Of a stretch of DNA of 64,000 nucleotides, positions 32,601-40,100 are shown piece after piece. The translations under genes and the position numbers were made by a program. Position 1 is the stretch's first letter, and each line of letters opens with the position of its first letter. This DNA is from Pseudomonas synxantha BG33R. Its GTDB lineage: Bacteria > Pseudomonadota > Gammaproteobacteria > Pseudomonadales > Pseudomonadaceae. The notes below the pieces were generated by a model. That model saw only the letters and a list, made by a program, of their open reading frames with translations, was not told the origin of the DNA and made no database searches. The stretch lies in NCBI RefSeq assembly GCF_000263715.2, contig NZ_CM001514.1, forward strand, positions 730,936 through 794,935, written 5' to 3'.

Positions 32601-34591
32601 TCAATGGCGAACTGCGCCTGATGGCCCAGGCCTGGAGCGATGATCGCTATGGCATGGCCGAGGGCAAGACTGTCATCGCCGCACCGCTGATTGCCGAGCT
32701 GTCGGCGCCGCGCTTCCTGGCGGGAGGCGACCAGACCACCTTGGCCCTGGACCTCTCCAACCTGTCGGGCAAGGCGCAGAAACTCGATGTGCAATTGACC
32801 GCGCAAGGGCAGTTGGAACTGGTCAACAGCGGCGCGCAATCGGTTGAGCTCAAGCAAGGCCAGCGCACCACCCTGCGTATTCCGGTAAAAGCCTGGGGCG
32901 GTCTCGGCCAGGGCAAGGTCAAGGTCACCGTCAATGGCCTGGACCTGCCGGGGGAAAACCTGCCGCCGTTCAGCCGCGAGTGGACCCTGGGCGTGCGCCC
33001 GGCGTACCCGGCCTTGCTCAAGCATTACCGCGCTGTGCTCAAGGATCAGCCGTGGAGCTTGCCGGCGGGCACGCTCGATCAGTTCGATGCCTCGGGGCGT
33101 GAGGCGCTGTTGAGCCTGTCGAGCCGGCCGCCGTTGAACCTTGGTGCACAGATCAGTGCGCTCAAGGCCTACCCCTATGGCTGCCTGGAACAAACCGCCA
33201 GTGGCTTGTACCCGTCGCTGTATGCCGACGATGCGCTGCTCAAGCGCCTGAGCATCAAGGGCGAACCGGATGCCGAGCGCAAACGCAAGATCGAGTTGGG
33301 CATCGAACGCCTGCTGGGGATGCAGCGCTACAACGGCAGCTTTGGCTTGTGGGGCGCTGACGGCGAGGAAGAATATTGGCTGACCGCCTATGTCACCGAC
33401 TTCCTGCTGCGCGCCCGCGACCAGGGGTTTGCCGTACCGCCTGAAGCCTTGAAGAAGGCCAGCGAGCGGCTGCTGCGGTATGTGCAGGAACGCAACCTGA
33501 TTGAAGTCGACTACAGCGACAACGCCGAGCACACGCGTTTTGCCGTACAGGCCTACGCCGGCATGGTGCTGGCGCGCAGTCAGCAGGCGCCGTTGGGTGC
33601 CTTGCGCAGCCTGTTCGAACGCCGCAGTGATGCGCGCTCCGGATTGCCATTGGTGCAGTTGGCCATCGCCTTGCAAAAAATGGGCGACCAGCCGCGTGCC
33701 GATCAAGCCTTGCTCGCCGGTTTGGCGGCGCAGCGCAGTGCCAAGGAATGGCTGGCCGACTACGGTAGCCCATTGCGCGATCAGGCGATGATCCTGGCGC
33801 TGCTGGAGGAAAACGATTTGGCCAAGGGCAAACGTGAAGAGCGCCTGTTTACCTTGTCGGACCAGTTGGCGGCCAGCCCGTATCTGTCGACCCAGGAGCG
33901 CAACTCGCTGTTCCTGGCCGGTCGGCTCGGTTTCGCCCAGCCCGAGGCTGACTGGCAGGTGTCGCTGACCGGCAGTGGCGGGGCGCGGGAGCTGAACAAC
34001 CAGCAGTCCACGCTGCAACTGGATGAAAAGCTGCTATCCAGCGACCTGAGCCTGAGCAATCAGGGCCAGACTCCCGTTTACCAGCAGCTGACTATTTCAG
34101 GTTACCCACAACTGCCCCCGGCAGCGGGCGGCGAGAACCTGAGCATTCGCCGCGAATACCTGGGCATGAACGGCCAGCCATTGAACCTGCGCAGCCTCGA
34201 CAGCGGCGACCTGGTTCTGGTGCACCTGGCCGTCAGTGCCAAGCAACGCGTGCCGGATGCCCTGGTGGTAGACCTGCTGCCCGCTGGCCTGGAGCTGGAA
34301 AACCAGAACCTGGCACAAAGTGCGGCGAGCCTTGAGAGCGCCAGCAGCCAGGTGAAGGAGTGGCGCGAGTCGATGCAGAACGCATCGCTCAAGCATCAGG
34401 AGTTCAGGGATGATCGCTATGTGGCGGCGATGAACCTGGACGGCTACGGCACCACGCACTTGCTGTACCTGGCACGCGCGGTGACGCCTGGCACCTATCG
34501 CGTGCCGCCGCCGCAAGTGGAGTCGATGTATCGGCCGAACTGGCAGGCGGTGGGCGAGACGCCGGGGGATATGGTGATCAAGGGCCGCTGA
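29693..34591 (+). CDS. yfhM: Bacterial alpha-2-macroglobulin lipoprotein (YfhM/ECAM type)
   Basis: A 1632-residue lipoprotein. The lipobox LLSAC puts the lipidated Cys at about residue 18, followed by Asp, which in E. coli signals inner-membrane retention. The thioester motif CLEQ (Cys1164, Gln1167) is intact, within YPYGCLEQTASGLYP at the start of the thioester domain. N-terminal repeats (SEVQLDGASTLSVSFSIPLD, SKSGKVDGAWELSDN) match E. coli ECAM closely, from memory. The protein is thought to trap foreign proteases in the periplasm, with PBP1C repairing peptidoglycan. As in E. coli, pbpC lies nearby, here after a small antisense gene and a REP pair. Confidence 0.95.
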   Translation: MLNKGLFLACALALLSACDSSDKPAAPTAPAAASVAPKPAKAAVDVAALKQRYAGRELSVVDVSEVQLDGASTLSVSFSIPLDPDQKFADKLHLVDSKSGKVDGAWELSDNLMELRLRHLEPQRKLVLTVDAGVKAVNDNTLAAEYSARLETRDLQATVGFASRGTLLPTRLAEGLPVIALNVDKIDVEFFRIKPESLPSFLAQWGRNTSLQSYESRELLPMAELVYGGRFDLNPARNTRETLLLPIAGLKQLQQPGVYLAVMRASGTYNYSQPATLFTLSDIGLSVHRYANRLDVFTQALEGGKALNGVELEILDAEGRVLGQGKTEDGGHAELPLPKKAQVLLAKQGEQTSLLRLDSAALDLAEFDIGGQPSHPLQFFVFGPRDLYRPGETVLLNALLRDKDGNAVKPQPVSVEVRRPDEQVSRKFVWDADASGLYQYALQLAGEAPTGRWQLVFDLGDGKPQLYEFLVEDFLPERLALELKGSETALSPAENPVIQVNGRYLYGAPASGNRVSGQVYVRPLREAVKSLPGYQFGSVTEEELSQDFELDESVLDANGEQALTLESKWAEVKSPLQLIVQASLQESGGRPITRRLVQPIWPAEQLPGLRGLFDGKETNGDGPVEFEVLVANQDGQKLAAQNLKVRLVRERRDYYWNYSENDGWSYHFNEKFLNLDEQTLNIKAGDTAKVSFQVEWGPYRVEVEDPQTGLVSSVRFWAGYQAQDNTEGGAVRPDQVKLALDKPAYGDGDTANVTVTPPAAGKGYLLVESAEGPLWWQEIDVPAEGKSFAVKLDPKWSRHDLYVSALVIRPGERKANITPKRAVGLLHLPLDRTQRKLGLTLTAPEKMRPKQLLTVKIAAKNADGSVPKQVHVLLAAVDVGILNITEYPTPDPYSSLFGRKAYGVDQFDIYGQLIEAGQGRLASLAFGGDAALAKGGKRPDTSVTIVALQSAPVTLNDKGEGEVSVNIPDFNGELRLMAQAWSDDRYGMAEGKTVIAAPLIAELSAPRFLAGGDQTTLALDLSNLSGKAQKLDVQLTAQGQLELVNSGAQSVELKQGQRTTLRIPVKAWGGLGQGKVKVTVNGLDLPGENLPPFSREWTLGVRPAYPALLKHYRAVLKDQPWSLPAGTLDQFDASGREALLSLSSRPPLNLGAQISALKAYPYGCLEQTASGLYPSLYADDALLKRLSIKGEPDAERKRKIELGIERLLGMQRYNGSFGLWGADGEEEYWLTAYVTDFLLRARDQGFAVPPEALKKASERLLRYVQERNLIEVDYSDNAEHTRFAVQAYAGMVLARSQQAPLGALRSLFERRSDARSGLPLVQLAIALQKMGDQPRADQALLAGLAAQRSAKEWLADYGSPLRDQAMILALLEENDLAKGKREERLFTLSDQLAASPYLSTQERNSLFLAGRLGFAQPEADWQVSLTGSGGARELNNQQSTLQLDEKLLSSDLSLSNQGQTPVYQQLTISGYPQLPPAAGGENLSIRREYLGMNGQPLNLRSLDSGDLVLVHLAVSAKQRVPDALVVDLLPAGLELENQNLAQSAASLESASSQVKEWRESMQNASLKHQEFRDDRYVAAMNLDGYGTTHLLYLARAVTPGTYRVPPPQVESMYRPNWQAVGETPGDMVIKGR

Positions 34592-34616
34592 TCGCTGAAG
34601 TTGAAGTGGGCGCTCT

Positions 34617-34706
34617 TGTGGGAGGGAGCTTGCTCCCGATAGCGGTGAATCAGTCACAGCATCATTGGCTGACACTCAACTATCGGGAGCAAACCCCCTC
34701 CCACAA
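34617..34706. repeat. Paired inverted REP element (macroglobulin 3' end)
   Basis: TTGTGGGAGGGAGCTTGCTC followed by CCGATAGCG and its inverted copy. It sits between the convergent stops of the alpha-2-macroglobulin gene and the small membrane protein gene and may end both transcripts. One unit has GGGAGC instead of GGGGGC, showing drift. Confidence 0.88.
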
Positions 34707-34728
34707 GGGATTGGGGCTTTCAGATAAA

Positions 34729-35022
34729 TCAGTGCACAACCCAACTCAGCAACCACAGGCCCAGCAGCAGCCAGATGATGCCCACGATGATCGAGGCCCG
34801 CATAAAGGCGCGTACCGCCGAGTACAAGAAGAGCAACCCGACGATCAGGGTGATGATGCTGATGATCGAGGTGTCCATGCCCAAGGTGCGCGACAAGCCA
34901 TCGATAAAGTTGCCGCCGGCGTGGGTCAATGCCCCGAACAACCCGCTCAGGCCATCGACGATAAAGCGGATGACGGAGCCGAGCGCCTGGCCCAACCATT
35001 CGAAAAAGCTTTCTACCTGCAT
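34729..35022 (-). CDS. Small membrane protein, unknown function
   Basis: A 97-residue protein. The N-terminal half (MQVESFFEWLGQALGSVI) is amphipathic; the C-terminal half has two adjacent membrane helices (SIISIITLIVGLLFLYSAV and IIVGIIWLLLGLWLLSWVV). No family is recognised. The sequence is hydrophobically patterned, with an even residue mix, which argues for a real gene; the plus-strand frames opposite it look compositionally poor. It lies antisense between the alpha-2-macroglobulin and pbpC genes, so it could affect or be affected by envelope stress expression, but nothing shows this directly. Confidence 0.7.
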   Translation of the reverse strand: MQVESFFEWLGQALGSVIRFIVDGLSGLFGALTHAGGNFIDGLSRTLGMDTSIISIITLIVGLLFLYSAVRAFMRASIIVGIIWLLLGLWLLSWVVH

Positions 35023-35112
35023 GTGCGTGTCCTGATAAGAAGGTGGGCGTAACTGAGCCTTTGGTCGTTATTGCGACAGGCTAGTTCCCTACAAGCATAG
35101 AGGTTTGCCCGG

Positions 35113-37443
35113 TTGAATTTGCGTTTTGTTGCCCGCTGGACCCTGGCGAGCCTGCTGTTGGTAATCGCCGTGCTATGGCTGGCCGATCGTATCTGGCCCT
35201 TGCCCCTGCCCCAGGACGACCTGGCCCGGGTGGTCCTGGCCGAAGATGGCACGCCGCTGTGGCGATTTGCTGATGCCAACGGCGTATGGCGCTACCCGGT
35301 GCAGACGCGCGAGGTGTCGCCGTATTATCTCGACGCGCTGCTCACTTACGAAGACCGCTGGTTTTACCAACACCCCGGGGTAAACCCGCTAGCGCTGGTA
35401 CGGGCGACCTGGCAAAACCTGACCGGTGCACGGGTGGTGTCCGGCGGCAGTACCTTGTCGATGCAGGTGGCGCGTTTGCTCGACCCGCATTCACGCACCC
35501 TGCATGGCAAGTTGCGTCAACTGTGGCGTACCGCGCAGTTGGAGTGGCACCTGTCCAAGGACGAAATCCTCAACCTTTACCTCAATCGTGCGCCCTTCGG
35601 CGGCACGCTGCAGGGCGTGGCAGCGGCGAGTTGGGCGTATCTGGGCAAGTCGCCCTCACAACTGACCCACGCCGAAGCCGCCTTGCTCGCGGTATTGCCC
35701 CAGGCGCCCAGTCGCTTGCGCCCGGACCGTCATCCGCAACGTGCCCAGCAGGCCCGCGACAAAGTGCTGCGCCGCCTCGCTGAATTCCAGGTGTGGCCGC
35801 AGCCTGCGGTTGATGAAGCCCTGGAAGAACCGCTGCTGCTCGCCCCGCGCCTGGAACCGAGCCTGGCGCCGTTGCTGGCGCGGCGTCTGAACCGCCCCGA
35901 CAGCCCGCCGCTGATTCGCACCACCCTGGACGCCACCCTGCAACGCCGCCTCGAAGACCTCCTGTTGGGTTGGCGTGCACGCCTGCCGGAACACACCTCG
36001 GCAGCGATTCTGGTGGTGGAAGAGGAAAGCATGGCAGTGCGCGCCTACCTGGGCTCGGTGGATATCAACGACACCAAGCGTTTTGGCCACGTGGACATGA
36101 TCAGTGCGCTGCGCTCGCCCGGTTCGACCCTGAAGCCTTTCCTGTATGGCATGGCGTTGGACGACGGCCTGATTCACTCCGAGTCCCTGTTGCAGGACGT
36201 GCCCCGGCGTTACGGCGATTATCGGCCGGGCAACTTTTCCATGGGCTTTACCGGGGCGGTGCCGGCGAGCACGGCGCTGTCCAGCTCGTTGAACCTGCCG
36301 GCGGTGCAACTGTTGGAAGCCTACGGGCCCAAGCGCTTTGCCGCACAGATGCGCATCGGCGGCATGCCGTTGGCGCTGCCGGCGCTGGCCGAGCCGAACC
36401 TGGCGCTGATCCTCGGCGGCGCGGGCAGTCGCCTGGAGGACCTGGTGAGCGGCTACAGCGCCTTGGCCCGTGATGGCAAAAGCGCGACGTTGCGACTACA
36501 GCCGGAGGACGCGCTCAGGGAGCGGCCTTTGCTGTCGCCGGGGGCTGCGTGGATTGTGCGGCGCATCCTCAGCGGCCAGGCACGGCCCGACCGCGACCCG
36601 CGTGCCGAGCTGGTGCAACGCCCGGTGCTGGCGTGGAAAACCGGCACCAGCTATGGCTTTCGCGATGCCTGGGCGATTGGCGTGGGCCCGCGTTATTTGA
36701 TCGGCGTCTGGATTGGCAGGCCCGATGGCACACCCGTGCCGGGCCAGTTCGGCCTGGCGTCGGCGGCGCCGTTGATGCTGCAGGTGCATGACGTGCTGAC
36801 CAACCGCGACAGCCAACGCGGCATCAGTGCCCCGGTCAAACCGGTGCCGGCGAATATCGGCGTGGCGGCAATCTGTTGGCCGCTGGGCCAGCCCATGGCC
36901 CGCAGTGACCCCAATTGCCGGCGCCAGCGGTTTGCCTGGACCCTGGACAACACTACGCCGCCTACCTTGCAGGCATTGGATCAACCCTTGAGCGTGGGGC
37001 TGATGGAGAGCATCTGGGTCAATGCCAAGGGCTTGCGGGTTGATGCCCATTGCCCTGGCGCGGTGCCGAGGCATATTGCCCTGTGGCCCGCGCCGCTGGA
37101 GCCCTGGTTGCCAAGGGTTGAGCGCCGTGAAGCGCGCATTCCTGCGCCTGACCCGGATTGCCCGCCACCGGCGCTGGCTGCGGCTTCGCCATTGTCCATT
37201 GTGGGCGTGCGCGAGGGCGACCAGTTGCGCCTGCCCGCGGCCAGCCAACAAGCCTTGCGCCTGAAAATCTCCGCGTTGGGCGGCAGCGGTCGGCGCTGGT
37301 GGTTTCTCAACGGCGCACCGTTGGGGGACAGCGCCAATCAGGACAGCATCAATGCCAGTTTTGAGCGGCTGGGGCGCTATCAGCTCAGCGTGTTGGATGA
37401 GGCCGGGCAAACTGCGAGGCTCGAGTTTAGCGTGGTTGATTAG
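35113..37443 (+). CDS. pbpC: Penicillin-binding protein 1C
   Basis: A 776-residue bifunctional class A PBP. An N-terminal membrane anchor (LASLLLVIAVLWLADRIW) leads into a GT51 transglycosylase with catalytic Glu80 in YEDRWFYQHPGVN and GGSTLSMQVARLL. The transpeptidase has S338-T-L-K, SSSLN and K509-T-G-T-S. A C-terminal BiPBP_C-type beta domain follows from about residue 690. The start is TTG at 35113 with AGAGG upstream. PBP1C is not a main cell-elongation PBP; its pairing with thioester macroglobulin suggests a repair role. Confidence 0.94.
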   Translation: MNLRFVARWTLASLLLVIAVLWLADRIWPLPLPQDDLARVVLAEDGTPLWRFADANGVWRYPVQTREVSPYYLDALLTYEDRWFYQHPGVNPLALVRATWQNLTGARVVSGGSTLSMQVARLLDPHSRTLHGKLRQLWRTAQLEWHLSKDEILNLYLNRAPFGGTLQGVAAASWAYLGKSPSQLTHAEAALLAVLPQAPSRLRPDRHPQRAQQARDKVLRRLAEFQVWPQPAVDEALEEPLLLAPRLEPSLAPLLARRLNRPDSPPLIRTTLDATLQRRLEDLLLGWRARLPEHTSAAILVVEEESMAVRAYLGSVDINDTKRFGHVDMISALRSPGSTLKPFLYGMALDDGLIHSESLLQDVPRRYGDYRPGNFSMGFTGAVPASTALSSSLNLPAVQLLEAYGPKRFAAQMRIGGMPLALPALAEPNLALILGGAGSRLEDLVSGYSALARDGKSATLRLQPEDALRERPLLSPGAAWIVRRILSGQARPDRDPRAELVQRPVLAWKTGTSYGFRDAWAIGVGPRYLIGVWIGRPDGTPVPGQFGLASAAPLMLQVHDVLTNRDSQRGISAPVKPVPANIGVAAICWPLGQPMARSDPNCRRQRFAWTLDNTTPPTLQALDQPLSVGLMESIWVNAKGLRVDAHCPGAVPRHIALWPAPLEPWLPRVERREARIPAPDPDCPPPALAAASPLSIVGVREGDQLRLPAASQQALRLKISALGGSGRRWWFLNGAPLGDSANQDSINASFERLGRYQLSVLDEAGQTARLEFSVVD

Positions 37444-37449
37444 GGCCTC

Positions 37450-37525
37450 ATCGGGGGCAAGCCCCCTCCCACATTTTGAAATGTGTTCACAAATCAGAGT
37501 GTGGGAGGGGGCTTGCTCCCGATAG
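37450..37525. repeat. REP pair in reversed (outward) arrangement
   Basis: Two units of the GGGAGGGGGCTTGCTCCCGA family, at 37450-37476 and 37499-37525. The TGTGGG ends face inward, the opposite of the other paired copies in this window. It follows the pbpC stop. Confidence 0.8.
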
Positions 37526-37604
37526 CGCCCTTGAGAACACCACCGCTATTCACTTGCCTTCAATCCCCATCCCCCTGAAGCTATACCCATTCAGGAGCCC
37601 CCCA

Positions 37605-37913
37605 ATGAACCTCGAACACCTCACCGAACGCCTGCACCGCATCCGCGATACCAACGACTGGAAGCAGTTCCACAGCCCGAAAAACCTGGCCATGGCCGCC
37701 AGTGTGGAAATGGCCGAACTGGTGGAAATCTTCCAATGGCTTACTGAAGACCAATCCCGCCAGCTTCCCGCCGATAAACTCGCCCATGCGGGCCAGGAAG
37801 TCGGTGACATCGTGCTGTACCTGCTGTTGCTGTGCAGTGAGCTGGGCCTGGACATGAATGAAGTGGTGCGTGCCAAGTTGGCCGACAGCGAGCGGCGGTT
37901 TGCCCATGAGTGA
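37605..37913 (+). CDS. MazG-like nucleotide pyrophosphohydrolase
   Basis: A 102-residue all-alpha protein. The MazG-type metal motif is visible as EMAELVEIFQW and, about 30 residues later, EVGDIVLYLLLL, giving the ExxE...ExxD pattern. Such short proteins (RS21-C6/dCTPase type) hydrolyse non-canonical or deoxynucleoside triphosphates to monophosphates. The ATG at 37605 has CAGGAG upstream; the frame's extension upstream runs through the REP unit and is not used. Its stop overlaps cmoM by 8 bases, suggesting co-translation. Confidence 0.9.
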   Translation: MNLEHLTERLHRIRDTNDWKQFHSPKNLAMAASVEMAELVEIFQWLTEDQSRQLPADKLAHAGQEVGDIVLYLLLLCSELGLDMNEVVRAKLADSERRFAHE

Positions 37914-38655
37914 TCGTCATTTCGACCAGTTGGCCACGCGTTTTGCCGAGAAAATCTATGGCGGCGCCAAGGGCGCGATTCGCCTGGCGGTGCTTCAGGC
38001 TGACTTGCTTGAAGCGTTGCCTGATCGTCCGTTGCGCGTGCTGGATATCGGCGCGGGCCTGGGGCATATGTCGCTGTGGCTGGCCGAGCGCGGCCACCAG
38101 GTGACCTTGGCTGAACCCGCTGAGCCGATGCTCGACGGTGCGCGCCAACGTTTTGCCGGCGCCGGCCAAAGTGCGACGTTTATTCATGCGCCATGGCAAG
38201 ACTTGCTCGGCCAACTCACCGAGCCTTACGATCTGGTGCTGTGCCACGCGGTGTTGGAATGGTTGGCCGAACCCCATGCCATCCTGCCGGTGCTGCATCA
38301 GTTGACGCTGCCCGGCGGCTGGTTGTCCCTGGCTTTCTACAACCGCGATGCGTTGATTTACCGCAACCTGCTCAAAGGCCACTTTCGCAAAATGCGCAAG
38401 AATGACATGGCCGGTGAAAAGCAGAGCCTCACGCCGCAGCAACCGCTCGACCCTCGGGAATTGGCGGCGCAACTCGAAGGGTTGTGGCAGGTCGAAAGCC
38501 AGAGTGGGGTGCGGGTGTTTCACGACTACATGCCGATGGAATTCCAGGCCCGCGCCGATTTGCAGGACTTGTTGGAGATGGAGCTCGCTCATCGTCGTCA
38601 CCCAAGCTTTGCCGGGCTTGGGCGTTATTTGCACTGGATCTGCCGTCCGGTTTAA
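37906..38655 (+). CDS. cmoM: tRNA 5-carboxymethoxyuridine methyltransferase
   Basis: A 249-residue class I methyltransferase. RVLDIGAGLGHMSLWLAERGHQ is motif I, and the family blocks FHDYMP near residue 205, LCHAVLEWLAEP and AFYNRDALIYRNLLKG line up well with E. coli CmoM (formerly SmtA). It makes the methyl ester of cmo5U34 in tRNA, broadening wobble reading. The start MSDRHFDQLATRFAEKIYG fits the family N-terminus; the ATG overlaps the end of the MazG-like gene. Confidence 0.92.
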   Translation: MSDRHFDQLATRFAEKIYGGAKGAIRLAVLQADLLEALPDRPLRVLDIGAGLGHMSLWLAERGHQVTLAEPAEPMLDGARQRFAGAGQSATFIHAPWQDLLGQLTEPYDLVLCHAVLEWLAEPHAILPVLHQLTLPGGWLSLAFYNRDALIYRNLLKGHFRKMRKNDMAGEKQSLTPQQPLDPRELAAQLEGLWQVESQSGVRVFHDYMPMEFQARADLQDLLEMELAHRRHPSFAGLGRYLHWICRPV

Positions 38656-38679
38656 GCGGCCCAGTCTGCGGAGGTCGAA

Positions 38680-39282
38680 ATGCGTCGTCTCGGTTTAATC
38701 CTGTTATCCCTGGGGCTGGGAGCCTGTTCCAGCCCTAATCCTTATGTCGCCAGTTCGGCACCGATGCCGCCGGCCCCGGCCCAGGCGGCCACCACTTTTG
38801 ATGCCAGCGCCTACCCGGCACCAGTACGCGACTACGGCGCCTATCGCAGTTGGGGCTGGCTCAACGGCCAACTGCCGGCGGGTACGGCCTGGGCCGATTC
38901 GGCACAGATTGCCGAGGCGGTCAGCGGCGCCCTCGACCAGCGCGGCCTGCGCCCCTTGCATGACAACCGTGTACCCGACCTGCTGGTGAGTGCCGATGTG
39001 CGTTTGGAGAAACGCTTGCGCCAGGTCCAGGACGATTACGGGTATGGCTACGGTGGCTACAACCGCTATGGCAACGGTTATGGCATGTACAACAGCGTGC
39101 CTGTGGTACGCACCTATGAAGTGACGGTGGCGGTGGCGCGCATCAGCCTGTTCGAGGCCCGCACCCGCCAACCGGTGTGGAGCACCAGCGCAGAAACCAC
39201 CAGCCAGGGCAGCCTGAGTGAGCGCGCCGATAGCTTGCGCAAGGCGATGCAGAAGGCAATGGCTGCCTATCCGCCCAGTTAG
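38680..39282 (+). CDS. DUF4136 lipoprotein (first of a pair)
   Basis: A 200-residue lipoprotein. Lipobox LGAC at about residue 16 is followed by Ser-Ser, suggesting outer-membrane sorting. The body matches DUF4136: [12 protein letters not shown] near the start of the domain, [14 protein letters not shown], and a C-terminal [17 protein letters not shown] Gly/Tyr/Asn-rich insert ([19 protein letters not shown]) lies at about residues 121-140. Function is unknown. GGAGG precedes the ATG. It is adjacent to a second DUF4136 gene 44 bases downstream, probably cotranscribed. Confidence 0.88.
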   Translation: MRRLGLILLSLGLGACSSPNPYVASSAPMPPAPAQAATTFDASAYPAPVRDYGAYRSWGWLNGQLPAGTAWADSAQIAEAVSGALDQRGLRPLHDNRVPDLLVSADVRLEKRLRQVQDDYGYGYGGYNRYGNGYGMYNSVPVVRTYEVTVAVARISLFEARTRQPVWSTSAETTSQGSLSERADSLRKAMQKAMAAYPPS

Positions 39283-39326
39283 CAGCTATTCTCATTTCAG
39301 GTTCATGTCGTTTTCTGGAGAACATC

Positions 39327-39884
39327 ATGTTGGGTCGCATCGCTGCACTTGCTGTTGTTGTGTTGCTGGGCGGTTGCCAGAGCAACCAGGTCAACCACGA
39401 TTTCGACGCCAGCCGCGACTTTGGCGCCTACCGCAATTGGTCCTGGAAAGACCCGGCGTTGCAGTACCGCCCTGATGACCCGCGGATCAAAAGTGACCTC
39501 ACCGAACAGCGCATCCGCCAGGCCGTGGGCGAGCAACTCGATCAACGCGGCCTGCGCCCGGCAGCGGCTGGTACCAAGGCCGACCTGAATGTACAGGCGT
39601 ACCTGATCGTCGAAGACCGCCAGCAACAAGTCACCACCAACTACGGCGGCGCCTGGGGCGGCCCATGGAATGGCTACTGGGGCGCGCCGATGTACAACGA
39701 AACGCGCAACATCACCTACAAAGTGGCGACCATCCAGATCGACCTGCTCGACGGCAAGGACGGCAAACTGGTGTGGCGCGGCAGCGACGAGCAAATGATG
39801 GCCAGCACGCCAAACCCGGAAGATCGCAGCAAGGCCATCCGCAGTACGGTGACCAAAATCCTTTCCAACTACCCACCGCGCTGA
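39327..39884 (+). CDS. DUF4136 lipoprotein (second of a pair)
   Basis: A 185-residue paralogue of the preceding gene. Lipobox LGGC at about residue 17 is followed by Gln-Ser. Shared features are [24 protein letters not shown], a Gly/Trp-rich loop (YGGAWGGPWNGYWGAPMYN) and SKAIRSTVTKILSNYPPR. The gene order and shared blocks indicate tandem duplication followed by divergence. GGAGAAC precedes the ATG. Function is unknown; outer-membrane lipoprotein by the sorting rule. Confidence 0.88.
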   Translation: MLGRIAALAVVVLLGGCQSNQVNHDFDASRDFGAYRNWSWKDPALQYRPDDPRIKSDLTEQRIRQAVGEQLDQRGLRPAAAGTKADLNVQAYLIVEDRQQQVTTNYGGAWGGPWNGYWGAPMYNETRNITYKVATIQIDLLDGKDGKLVWRGSDEQMMASTPNPEDRSKAIRSTVTKILSNYPPR

Positions 39885-39891
39885 TTACCCC

Positions 39892-39994
39892 CTGTAGGAG
39901 CGAGCTTGCTCGCGAAAAACGTCAACGATAACGCGTGCTTCCTGAATCAACGCGGCGCCTGTGAGTTTTTCGCGAGCAAGCTCGCTCCTACAGG
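39892..39994. repeat. Paired palindrome of a second REP family
   Basis: CCTGTAGGAGCGAGCTTGCT / CGCGAA at the left and its inverted copy TTCGCGAGCAAGCTCGCTCC / TACAGG at the right, about 50 bases apart. The core (TAGGAGCGAGCTTGCTCGCG) differs from the TGTGGGAG family elsewhere in the window. It lies between the DUF4136 pair and tadG. Confidence 0.88.
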
Positions 39995-40100
39995 ATTAGG
40001 GCATCTCCGCCAGTCGCCAATATGGCGAGTTGCCAGCAACCTGCCTGTCCCTTGTCTACACTCCAGTGCAACCCCGGTGAGTTAGCGCAGGAGTGCTTCG

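Noticed and set aside
29864..34018. A 1384-codon open frame on the minus strand antisense to the alpha-2-macroglobulin gene
   Set aside because: It is a by-product of GC-rich third positions in the real gene; its translation is His/Gln/Arg-rich with no motif and no ribosome site.
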